A stretch of 7,663 nucleotides of DNA. Origin: Pseudomonadota bacterium. Lineage in GTDB: Bacteria; SAR324; NAC60-12. Positions 1-6,206 of the stretch are shown here, piece by piece. A model generated the notes under the pieces. The model saw only the letters and a list, made by a program, of their open reading frames with translations, ran no database searches and was not told where the DNA came from. Location: NCBI GenBank assembly GCA_014381795.1, contig JACNKY010000147.1, positions 1 to 7,663 of the forward strand, in the 5' to 3' direction. Positions within the stretch are counted from its first letter, which is position 1. Each line of letters begins with the position of its first letter. Both the position numbers and the translations under genes were made by a program.

Positions 1-1
1 T

Positions 2-322
2 AAAAAATCCAACACTTTTGTAGCAGGTGTTCGGGGTGTTGGAACAGTAAAATGGTTTAACCCAAACAAGGGTTTTGGTTTTATTGAACATGACAACGGG
101 GACGATCTTTTTGTCCATCAGTCAGAAATTAGACAAGCCGGTTTTCGCTTTCTCAACCTCGGCGATCGTGTTGAATTTGAAGTAGGTTCAGGCAAAAAAG
201 GACCTGTTGCCCTCAAAGTGATCCGCACAAAATCAGCAGATCCGGAAAATGTTCCTGATAATTACGAAGAGCCGGAAGAGTCTCCGCTTACACAACAAGT
301 CCCAGAAACACAATTAAATTAA
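2..322 (+). CDS. Cold-shock-domain protein, 5' end outside window
   Basis: 106 residues are visible, and the frame is open to the left edge with no ATG/GTG/TTG codon, so the start lies upstream. Visible residues 14-75 form a cold-shock domain: [16 protein letters not shown] carries RNP1 (KGFGFI) and DLFVHQSEI carries RNP2. These surface aromatic residues bind single-stranded RNA/DNA in the Csp family, whose members act as cytoplasmic RNA chaperones. The protein differs from a minimal Csp of about 70 residues. At least 14 residues ([14 protein letters not shown]) precede the usual domain start, and an acidic Pro/Glu-rich tail of about 30 residues follows (from about residue 76, ending VPETQLN). 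The TAA stop is one base before the argG ATG, so co-transcription and translational coupling with argG are likely. The domain assignment is secure; the physiological role and full length are not visible. Confidence 0.9.
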   Translation, partial: KKSNTFVAGVRGVGTVKWFNPNKGFGFIEHDNGDDLFVHQSEIRQAGFRFLNLGDRVEFEVGSGKKGPVALKVIRTKSADPENVPDNYEEPEESPLTQQVPETQLN

Positions 323-323
323 C

Positions 324-1544
324 ATGAATAAAGAAAAACTAGTTTTAGCATATTCCGGTGGTCTTGATACTTCCGTACTGGTTCATTGGCTTGATCAGCA
401 AGGTTATGAGGTAATCGCACTTTGTCTTGATTTAGGTCAAAAAGTTGAAGATATTGATGCCATCCTCGAAAAAGGTAAAAAAGCCGGTGCAGCAAAAGTC
501 CTAGTAGAAAATGTTGAAGAGGAATTTGTAAAGGATTACGTGTTGCCTTCCATTCATTGGAATGCACTTTATGAAGGAACTTATTTGCTGGGAACAGCAT
601 TAGCACGTCCTTTAATTTCGAAAAAACAGATTGAAGTTGCAGAGCGAGAAGGGGCGGTTGCAGTAGGCCACGGCGCTACCGGGAAGGGAAATGATCAGGT
701 ACGTTTTGAATTAAGCTACTATGCTTTAAAACCTGATATCCGAGTAGTTGCTCCCTGGAAAATTCCGGAATTTTACCAAAAATATCCCGGCCGTACCGAA
801 CTGCTGGCTTATGCAGAAAAATACGGAATTCCAGTAAAAGCTACCAAAGATCAGCCGTGGAGTTCTGATGAAAATCTAATGCACATAAGTTTTGAATCTG
901 GTATGTTGGAAGATCCATGGCAGGAACCTCGGCAGGAAATGTTTGAGTTATCTCAGTCTCCTCAGGCGGCACCGGATGAAGCAAAGACTGTGCTGATTGA
1001 ATTTGAAAAAGGAAATCCGGTTGCGGTTGACGGTCAGGAATATTCTCCGGCAAAGCTTTTGACGCACCTTAATGATGTGGGTGGTAAGCATGGAATAGGC
1101 CGGATCGATATGGTGGAATCCCGTTTTGTCGGTATGAAAAACCGGGGAGTTTATGAAACACCAGGAGGGACGATTTTACACATTGCGCACCGAGCGATGG
1201 AATCCATTACCTTAAACCGCGGTGTGATCAATCTCAAAGATTCACTCATGCCCCGTTTTGCGCAATTGACATACGATGGTTTTTGGTTTTCTCCGGAAAT
1301 GGAAATTTTGCTCAACATGGTGCAGCAAACCCAGGAACCGGTCAACGGTACTGTTCGTCTGGAACTTTACAAGGGTAACTGCATGGTGACAGGCCGTAAG
1401 TCGCCTAACAGCCTCTATGATGAGGACATGGCTACAATGGAAGCTGATAATGGCGCGTATGATCCGAAAGACGCTATTGGTTTTATCAAACTACACGCGC
1501 TACCCTTGCGTATTCAAGCAGGTTTAAAAGCAAAATCAAAATAA
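324..1544 (+). CDS. argG: Argininosuccinate synthase
   Basis: Cytosolic enzyme of arginine biosynthesis: citrulline + aspartate + ATP give argininosuccinate + AMP + PPi. The 406 residues fit the usual ~400-residue bacterial form rather than the longer E. coli form. The N-terminal PP-loop ATP site SGGLDTS is at residues 11-17. LGTALARPL (about 89-97) and GHGATGKGNDQVRFEL (115-130) are hallmark citrulline/aspartate-binding segments. WSSDENLMHISFESGMLEDP follows in the middle, and the C-terminal synthetase domain (GRIDMVESRFVGMKNRGVYE, then TGRKSPNSLYDE) appears complete. The ATG at 324 is the natural start because the PP-loop sits at the expected distance and the upstream stop is one base away. 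No Shine-Dalgarno motif precedes it (aattaaattaac), so initiation probably depends on coupling to the cold-shock gene. No other arg gene is visible nearby. Confidence 0.97.
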   Translation: MNKEKLVLAYSGGLDTSVLVHWLDQQGYEVIALCLDLGQKVEDIDAILEKGKKAGAAKVLVENVEEEFVKDYVLPSIHWNALYEGTYLLGTALARPLISKKQIEVAEREGAVAVGHGATGKGNDQVRFELSYYALKPDIRVVAPWKIPEFYQKYPGRTELLAYAEKYGIPVKATKDQPWSSDENLMHISFESGMLEDPWQEPRQEMFELSQSPQAAPDEAKTVLIEFEKGNPVAVDGQEYSPAKLLTHLNDVGGKHGIGRIDMVESRFVGMKNRGVYETPGGTILHIAHRAMESITLNRGVINLKDSLMPRFAQLTYDGFWFSPEMEILLNMVQQTQEPVNGTVRLELYKGNCMVTGRKSPNSLYDEDMATMEADNGAYDPKDAIGFIKLHALPLRIQAGLKAKSK

Positions 1545-1568
1545 CAGTTACTGCTTTCTTTCAATTAA

Positions 1569-1589
1569 ATTTCTTAACCATTAAGAAAT
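1569..1589. repeat. Perfect 9-bp inverted repeat abutting a start codon
   Basis: ATTTCTTAA (1569-1577), spacer CCA, then TTAAGAAAT (1581-1589) is an exact inverted repeat. Its last base is immediately followed by the ATG at 1590. It fills nearly half of the 45-base gap after argG. No T-run follows on either strand, so it does not look like an intrinsic terminator. It could be a transcription-factor operator or an RNA hairpin controlling initiation of the next gene, which has no Shine-Dalgarno motif. The symmetry is certain; the function is inference. Confidence 0.6.
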
Positions 1590-2414
1590 ATGAAGTTGCA
1601 AAAATTGTATCCTCTGCTCACACTGGTCTTTTTCCTGGCCACCTGTGTCCTGCTTTATCTGCAGTATTTTTTTGTTCCTGAAATATCCCCAATTCCAAAC
1701 ATTGCAGAAATTGAACTGAAAGTTGTAGCACAATCTCAGGAGATTCCTACAGAAGAACCTAAAATTACTGATGAAGAAATTCAACGTCTGCAGGATGTTG
1801 AAAATGAGCAGAAAGAACTTATTCTGCTCTTTGAACGGGTATCAGCTGATCTGAAAGACGCAAGTAGCTCCAAAAAAGTCTTAGCTCAACTTATGTTGGG
1901 TCGTTCTACTTTACGTGATTTTGGCAAACGTTTTTATAACTACAAGCTCTTCCGCAAATCAGGTGGTTTTTTGAGATATATGCGTCAAAAAACTAAGACC
2001 TATCTGAGCGATGGACAACTTGGGGTTAAGCCTTCAGGAATCAAGCAGAAAGATTTAGCCAAGTTCCGCAAGGAAATAACTAGCTGGCTCATGCTTCGCA
2101 CTAACGAAGAGATCGAAGCAGTAGCGCGGTTTTTGAGTTTCTTCTTTGCGGAAACTCTTTATGACATACCAATGACCATGCTAGCTTCCAGGATGACTCC
2201 TGAACTGGAGGAAATAGATTTCAGCACACCGGTGCTGTTGGAAAATGTGCTGACGACTCCAAGCCGGGATGCCAACGGTGAGATGAATGAAAAAAAGCCG
2301 ACCACTGTTACAAAATATTCGATGGCACAACAGTTCTTTTTCCGCAGAGGACCGAAAATAGCTGAAAGGGCTGTTGTCTTTTTAAAAGCTTACCTCAGTT
2401 ATACTGATCTTTAA
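1590..2414 (+). CDS. Hypothetical membrane-anchored protein, unknown function
   Basis: I do not recognise this 274-residue protein. Residues 1-5 are short and basic (MKLQK), followed by one hydrophobic segment at about 6-29 (LYPLLTLVFFLATCVLLYLQ and on). This suggests a single N-terminal signal anchor with the remainder outside the cytoplasmic membrane, though topology is not proved. Residues 38-90 are acidic and helix-prone (DEEIQRLQDVENEQKELILL), possibly a short coiled coil. The rest is mixed, with basic patches such as FGKRFYNYKLFRKSGGFLRY (111-130), a hydrophobic stretch AVARFLSFFFAETL (177-190), and a basic C-terminal part. No catalytic motif or repeat is apparent. The start is supported by the hydrophobic N-terminus, but the upstream region has no clear Shine-Dalgarno motif and is instead occupied by a 9-bp inverted repeat. 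It lies 45 bases after argG, and its stop codon is embedded in a long hairpin. It may be an orphan passenger or part of the csp-argG unit. Confidence 0.8.
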   Translation: MKLQKLYPLLTLVFFLATCVLLYLQYFFVPEISPIPNIAEIELKVVAQSQEIPTEEPKITDEEIQRLQDVENEQKELILLFERVSADLKDASSSKKVLAQLMLGRSTLRDFGKRFYNYKLFRKSGGFLRYMRQKTKTYLSDGQLGVKPSGIKQKDLAKFRKEITSWLMLRTNEEIEAVARFLSFFFAETLYDIPMTMLASRMTPELEEIDFSTPVLLENVLTTPSRDANGEMNEKKPTTVTKYSMAQQFFFRRGPKIAERAVVFLKAYLSYTDL

Positions 2415-2474
2415 TCTTTGCTGAAGTGTTAGTGAAAAGCTCTGCTTAATCTCACTGTAAATCAGCAAGATTAA
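2411..2474 (+). promoter_or_regulatory. Long nested hairpin over the stop codon, no U-tract
   Basis: The outer stem pairs TTAATCT (2411-2417) plus TGCTGA (2419-2424), with T2418 bulged, to TCAGCA (2462-2467) plus AGATTAA (2468-2474): 13 base pairs. Inside it, AGTGA (2431-2435) can pair with TCACT (2452-2456), and AAGC (2437-2440) with GCTT (2444-2447) around a TCT loop. A second copy of TTAATCT at 2446-2452 can compete for the same AGATTAA arm, allowing an alternative fold. The 5' arm contains the TAA stop (2412-2414) of the preceding gene. No T-run follows, so this is not a classical intrinsic terminator. Possible roles are mRNA 3'-end protection, a processing site, an attenuator-like leader of the downstream gene at 2530, or DNA-level protein binding. 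The pairing is seen; the role is inferred. Confidence 0.5.
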
Positions 2475-2529
2475 CAGATTCAGTTCGATTCAAAATTCCG
2501 TTTCACTCCTTTCCTAAAAGTTCCGCCAA

Positions 2530-3519
2530 ATGAAAATCCGCGTTCTCAGTTCTGATGATGTTCGACAGGCACTGCCTATGAAAGCTGCCATTGAGGAAAC
2601 CAAAAGAGCATTTAGCCGCTTATCAAGCGGTCGTGTTGAAATGCCGCTGCGCAGTCGTGTTCATATTCCGGAACAGGATGGCGTTCTTCTGACTATGCCG
2701 GCCGCGTTGTTGGACGATGGAGAAATGGCCGTGAAACTTGTGACTGTCTTTGGGGAAAATCCGATACGTGGTTTCCCCCTGATTCATGCAGTTGTGCTTG
2801 TGCTGGATGCAGAAAATGGACGAATCCTGTCTCTGATGGACGGTGAGGTACTAACTGCAGTCCGTACCGGTGCCGGTGTTGGTGCCGCGACTGATTTGCT
2901 CGCTTCTCCTGAAGCAAAAAGCGTAGCCATAATCGGCAGCGGGAAACAAGCTGGTGCACAACTGGATGCGGTTTGTAGTGTGCGTGAAATTCAACAGGCC
3001 TGGGTTTACAGTCCCAATCCAGAACACGCCCAACGTTTCGCACAAGAAATGTCCGGGGTAGGTTCAATTCCAAAAAATGTGAAAGCAGTTTCTTCATCAG
3101 CAAAAGCCTTAAAAGACGCAGACATTGTCTGCACCGCTACCACATCCACAACTCCGGTTATTTCATTTGAGCATCTCAAAACCGGTGCGCATGTAAACGC
3201 CGTTGGTTCATTTCAACCGACGATGCAGGAAATCGACTCGGAAACTATCCGCAATGCTCTTGTGGTTGTTGATTCCCGCGAATCCGCGCTGATTGAAACA
3301 GGAGATATAGTCACACCCATCAAACAGGGGTTGATTACTCCGGAGCATATACACTCGGAAATTGGAGAAATCATCAACGCTACAAAACACGGACGTTCCT
3401 CTCAAGATCAACTTACATTTTTCAAATCCTGCGGAGTTGCGGTGCAGGATGCCGTGACTGCCGCTATTGCCTTAAAAAACGCGGAACGCGACAATCTCGG
3501 AACGATTGCCAACTTATAA
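2530..3519 (+). CDS. Ornithine cyclodeaminase/mu-crystallin family protein, probable ketimine reductase or dehydrogenase
   Basis: 329 residues, the normal family length. The NAD(P)-binding Rossmann motif IGSGKQA is at 135-141. Family landmarks follow: CTATTSTTPVI (201-211), GAHVNAVGSFQP (219-230), VVVDSRESALIETGDIV (245-261) and the C-terminal TFFKSCGVAVQDAVTAA (296-312). K69 (AVKLV) and R112 (TAVRTGA) match the substrate carboxylate-binding Lys and Arg described for Pseudomonas putida ornithine cyclodeaminase. The catalytic Asp of true cyclodeaminases (D228 in P. putida, in a GGD context) appears to be Phe here (GSF, 226-228). The activity is therefore more likely reduction of a cyclic or linear ketimine, or an alanine-dehydrogenase-like reaction, than ornithine deamination. 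Soluble and cytoplasmic. The next gene starts 3 bases downstream, so the two are almost certainly co-transcribed. No Shine-Dalgarno motif is visible before the ATG. Family assignment is strong; substrate unknown. Confidence 0.92.
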   Translation: MKIRVLSSDDVRQALPMKAAIEETKRAFSRLSSGRVEMPLRSRVHIPEQDGVLLTMPAALLDDGEMAVKLVTVFGENPIRGFPLIHAVVLVLDAENGRILSLMDGEVLTAVRTGAGVGAATDLLASPEAKSVAIIGSGKQAGAQLDAVCSVREIQQAWVYSPNPEHAQRFAQEMSGVGSIPKNVKAVSSSAKALKDADIVCTATTSTTPVISFEHLKTGAHVNAVGSFQPTMQEIDSETIRNALVVVDSRESALIETGDIVTPIKQGLITPEHIHSEIGEIINATKHGRSSQDQLTFFKSCGVAVQDAVTAAIALKNAERDNLGTIANL

Positions 3520-3522
3520 AAA

Positions 3523-4680
3523 ATGTCCGGACTACCCAAAACGGCTGATGTTGTAATCCTCGGCGGAGGAGTTATGGGTGCGAGCACGGCATACCATCTG
3601 GCGAGCCGCGGACATACAAATATTCTATTGCTAGAGCGAGAATCTTTTTTTGGTACAGGAGCAACCGGACGTTGCGCCGGTGGTATTCGTCATCAGTTCA
3701 ATACTGAAGTCAATATCCGACTTTCTCAAAAAAGCCTCACCATGATTGATGCTCTTGAGGAAGAAACTGGTCAGTCCGCGCTTGTGCGGAAATGCGGTTA
3801 TTTGTTTGTCCTTTCTGATGAAAAGGACGTTTCCGTTTTCCAAAATTCGCTGAAACTTCAACTCTCACTAGGAGTAAAAACGGAATGGCTTTCCGGAGAT
3901 GAAGTACGCCGATTGGCTGCACCGTGTGTGTTCCCGGATGCAATCGCTGGAACTTTTAACGCGGATGACGGACTTGCTGATCCAAACAGCATAGTGATGG
4001 GATACATCAACGCTGCCCGACGTCACGGCGCGGTCTGCCTAACAGATTGCTCCGCAACCGGGATTGAACTGGAAAAAAACAAAGTCCGGAAAGTTCGCAC
4101 CAGCCTCGGAACAGTTGAAACCGAAACGGTCGTCAATGCCTGTGGTCCATGGAGCGCTTTTTTCGGAAATGAAATCGGTCTCGAAATTCCGGTCTCGCCG
4201 CTGCGTCGACAATGGTTTGTTACAGAAAATATCGCTGAACTACCTACCGAATTTCCATTTGTGATTGATTTCTCACAAAGCCTCTATTTTCATCGTGAAG
4301 CTTCCGGACTGCTCAGTGGAATGTCTAACCATAATCAGAAAATAGGTGCTGATCAGAGTATCGATCAAGCATGGGAAATGCGGCACATTGAAGCAGCGCT
4401 TAAACGTATGCCTTTGCTGGCAAACTCAGGAATAAAGGCCAGACAGGCCGGACTTTATGAACTAACACCGGATGCTCATCCAATCATCGGTTCCACGCTA
4501 GTTGAAGGTTTTTATTTGCTGACCGGTTTCTCGGGACATGGTTTCATGCAGGGGCCGATTTGTGGAAAACTGATGGCCGAAATTCTGATTGACGGTAAGG
4601 CAAGCACAGTTGATATCAGCATGCTGGATTATAAGCGTTTTGCGGAAAAGCGCCTGATCCCGGAATACAACGTTGTCTAA
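3523..4680 (+). CDS. FAD-dependent amine/amino-acid oxidoreductase (DAO family, SoxB-like)
   Basis: 385 residues, typical of single-domain DAO-superfamily flavoenzymes (sarcosine oxidase beta, glycine oxidase, D-amino-acid dehydrogenase, proline dehydrogenase subunits). The N-terminal dinucleotide-binding fold VVILGGGVMGASTAYHLASR (10-29) ends in an acidic residue (LLLERE, 35-40). GATGRCAGGIRHQFNTEVNI (46-65) is the flavin-contacting segment of SoxB-type oxidases. VVNACGPW (203-210) and the C-terminal YLLTGFSGHGFMQGP (331-345), preceded by PDAHPIIG, are the usual second FAD-contact regions. No N-terminal signal is visible. The start lies 3 bases after the preceding stop, with no Shine-Dalgarno motif, so expression is probably coupled to the cyclodeaminase homologue. 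The family would oxidise a C-N bond of a secondary or D-amino acid to an imine, which the upstream enzyme could reduce. Whether the electron acceptor is O2 or a quinone, and which substrate is used, cannot be told. Confidence 0.92.
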   Translation: MSGLPKTADVVILGGGVMGASTAYHLASRGHTNILLLERESFFGTGATGRCAGGIRHQFNTEVNIRLSQKSLTMIDALEEETGQSALVRKCGYLFVLSDEKDVSVFQNSLKLQLSLGVKTEWLSGDEVRRLAAPCVFPDAIAGTFNADDGLADPNSIVMGYINAARRHGAVCLTDCSATGIELEKNKVRKVRTSLGTVETETVVNACGPWSAFFGNEIGLEIPVSPLRRQWFVTENIAELPTEFPFVIDFSQSLYFHREASGLLSGMSNHNQKIGADQSIDQAWEMRHIEAALKRMPLLANSGIKARQAGLYELTPDAHPIIGSTLVEGFYLLTGFSGHGFMQGPICGKLMAEILIDGKASTVDISMLDYKRFAEKRLIPEYNVV

Positions 4681-4740
4681 ATCGTTTCCGGATTGCGCCC
4701 TTTTACTTTTTACCGTAAGCTGTATTAAACAAATATTATC

Positions 4741-4778
4741 GCATTTTTAAATAACCCAACCCCTCACTTAAAAATCGC
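4741..4778 (+). repeat. Inverted repeat ending one base before the tldD start
   Basis: ATTTTTAA (4743-4750) and TTAAAAAT (4768-4775) are perfect 8-bp arms. They are extended by GC (4741-4742) pairing with GC (4777-4778) if C4776 is bulged. The 17-base loop (4751-4767) is C-rich and contains no G. The structure stops one base before the ATG at 4780, where no Shine-Dalgarno sequence exists. The T-run is in the 5' arm, so this is not a + strand terminator. An RNA hairpin at the start site or a protein-binding dyad are both possible; AT-rich arms of this length can also arise by chance. Confidence 0.4.
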
Positions 4779-4779
4779 T

Positions 4780-6159
4780 ATGCTTAACGAAAATACAGTT
4801 GCAAAAATTTTTGAATCCGGAATCGAGCAGGGTGCGGACTTTACGGAAGTGTTTGTTGAGGACTCGGTTTCCTCTTCAATCAATTTGCTCGATCAGAAAA
4901 TTGACGAGATTAATTCCTCTAATTCATTCGGCATCGGTATCCGTTTGCTTTACGGCAACGAAGCATATTACGGATACAGCAGTGATCCGGATGAAGCGAA
5001 TCTGCTGAAATTGACAAAAAATTTGGGACAATCCCGCAAGGCCGGTCAAAGCAGCGGAGTGCAGCCCTTTGAACAACAAGCAGTGCAGGACATTCATCAT
5101 GTTGCCATCAATCCGGAGACTGTGAGTAAGACTGAACGTGTTGATCTGTTGCGTAAACTGGATGAACTTACTCGGCGGCAGGGTCCGGAGGTCAGTCAGG
5201 TTAATGCAAACATGGCAGAGAAAAAACGCTCGGTGTTGATCGCCAACAGTGAAGGCTTGTGGACAGAAGATGCACGAAGTTATTCCCGGATGCGCCTTTC
5301 TGCGGTTGCTGAAAAAGGGGACGGGCCTCAAACCGCGTCTGAAAGTCCAGGAGTTTTAGGTGGTTATGAATTTTTCCAGCAGCTGAATTTAGACGAGTTA
5401 GCGGAAAATGCTGCGCAGTCCGCATTGCGTATGGCTGGTGCCGGATATATCGAAGGTGGAACAATGCCTGTGATTCTGGGGAACGGATTCGGCGGTGTGA
5501 TTTTTCATGAAGCCTGCGGGCATCCTTTGGAAACAGAAGCGATCCGTAAAAATGCTTCGCCTTTTTGTGATAAAATCGGTGAGCGTGTTGGCCGGTCGAT
5601 TCTGAACGCGATTGATGACGGAACCATTGCTAACAAATGGGGTTCCTGCAATGTGGACGACGAAGGAACTCCCACTCAAAAAACTGTCCTGATTGAAAAC
5701 GGTATCCTCAAAAATTATCTCAGTGACCGTATCGGTGCCGGACAAGTCGGTATTCCTCGAAGTGGTTCCGCGAGACGTGAGTCCTATAAGTTTGCACCTG
5801 TTTCACGTATGAGAAACACCTTTATTGCTCCCGGTAAAGATAATTTTGAAGAAATGCTGCGCACCATAAAATTTGGCTTGTACGCCAAAAAAATGGGCGG
5901 CGGTTCTGTAAATCCCGGCACCGGTGAATTTAATTTTGCTGTTCAGGAAGGTTACGCCGTCCGGAACGGGAAAATCGCGGAACCTGTCAGAGGTGCCACT
6001 CTCATCGGCAAAGGTTTTGATGTCTTGTCACAAATCTCAATGATTGCCGATGATTTGGAATTAGCAGCCGGAATGTGCGGTGCAGCCAGCGGTTGGGTGC
6101 CGACTACTGTCGGACAACCGACGTTGAAAATTGACTCTATCCTTGTTGGCGGACGCTGA
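4780..6159 (+). CDS. tldD: TldD/PmbA-family metallopeptidase, TldD type
   Basis: 459 residues, close to the usual TldD length. The zinc-protease signature HEACGH is at 243-248, within GGVIFHEACGHPLETEAIR. Two His ligands and the catalytic Glu are intact, which separates TldD from its catalytically silent partner TldE/PmbA. The C-terminal GMCG (431-434) supplies the cysteine proposed as the third zinc ligand in E. coli TldD. The tail VGQPTLKIDSILVGGR is the family ending, so the protein looks complete. The N-terminal part (GADFTEVFVEDSVSSSINLL, with FGIGIRLLYG further on) matches the TldD N-terminal domain. In E. coli, TldD-TldE forms a cytoplasmic heterodimer that degrades unfolded peptides and matures microcin B17. 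No tldE is present in this window, and no small precursor-peptide gene is seen in the gaps. It sits 99 bases after the flavoenzyme gene and 47 before the ligase gene, a context suggesting a part in a metabolic cluster. Confidence 0.95.
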   Translation: MLNENTVAKIFESGIEQGADFTEVFVEDSVSSSINLLDQKIDEINSSNSFGIGIRLLYGNEAYYGYSSDPDEANLLKLTKNLGQSRKAGQSSGVQPFEQQAVQDIHHVAINPETVSKTERVDLLRKLDELTRRQGPEVSQVNANMAEKKRSVLIANSEGLWTEDARSYSRMRLSAVAEKGDGPQTASESPGVLGGYEFFQQLNLDELAENAAQSALRMAGAGYIEGGTMPVILGNGFGGVIFHEACGHPLETEAIRKNASPFCDKIGERVGRSILNAIDDGTIANKWGSCNVDDEGTPTQKTVLIENGILKNYLSDRIGAGQVGIPRSGSARRESYKFAPVSRMRNTFIAPGKDNFEEMLRTIKFGLYAKKMGGGSVNPGTGEFNFAVQEGYAVRNGKIAEPVRGATLIGKGFDVLSQISMIADDLELAAGMCGAASGWVPTTVGQPTLKIDSILVGGR

Positions 6160-6160
6160 T

Positions 6161-6206
6161 TCAACTTTTTTTAATTGCAGGTCAAAAATTAGCTAATAAT
6201 AGTTGA
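6161..6206 (+). repeat. Weak inverted repeat spanning the tldD-ligase gap
   Basis: TCAACT (6161-6166) and AGTTGA (6201-6206) are perfect 6-bp arms enclosing nearly the whole 47-base gap. The second arm ends directly before the GTG start at 6207. TAATT (6172-6176) and AATTA (6187-6191) can pair inside, and TTAGCTAA (6189-6196) is a palindrome. A seven-T run follows the first arm. With short AT-rich arms and a long loop, chance is a real explanation. It is listed because it repeats the arrangement seen before the starts at 1590 and 4780. Confidence 0.2.

Noticed and set aside
1635..1646. Possible lipobox LATC at residues 16-19 of the hypothetical protein
   Set aside because: Thr at -1 is atypical, and the residues after the Cys stay strongly hydrophobic (VLLYLQYFFV), so a signal anchor fits better than a lipoprotein.
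2693..3103. 136-codon open frame on the minus strand
   Set aside because: Lies wholly inside the well-supported cyclodeaminase-family gene and its translation shows no recognisable motif; a shadow frame.
4064..4264. 66-codon + strand frame inside the flavoenzyme gene
   Set aside because: Out-of-frame overlap with a conserved coding region, with no ribosome-binding site or recognisable content.
4709..4739. Candidate promoter TTTACC (4709-4714) and TATTAT (4734-4739) before tldD
   Set aside because: The -35 match is poor and the spacer is 19 bases in AT-rich DNA; too weak to list as a feature, though the 99-base gap could hold a promoter.
4681..4779. Search for a small precursor-peptide gene beside tldD
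   Set aside because: Neither this gap nor 6160-6206 contains a usable start followed by a peptide-length frame on the + strand; no peptide substrate gene is supported.
4924..5331. 135-codon open frame on the minus strand, with others at 5201-5464 and 5398-5745
   Set aside because: All lie within tldD, which has clear family motifs; the antisense translations look like low-information shadow products.
6161..6173. T-run after tldD as an intrinsic terminator
   Set aside because: No GC-rich hairpin precedes the T-run on the + strand; the short dyad here surrounds the run rather than preceding it.
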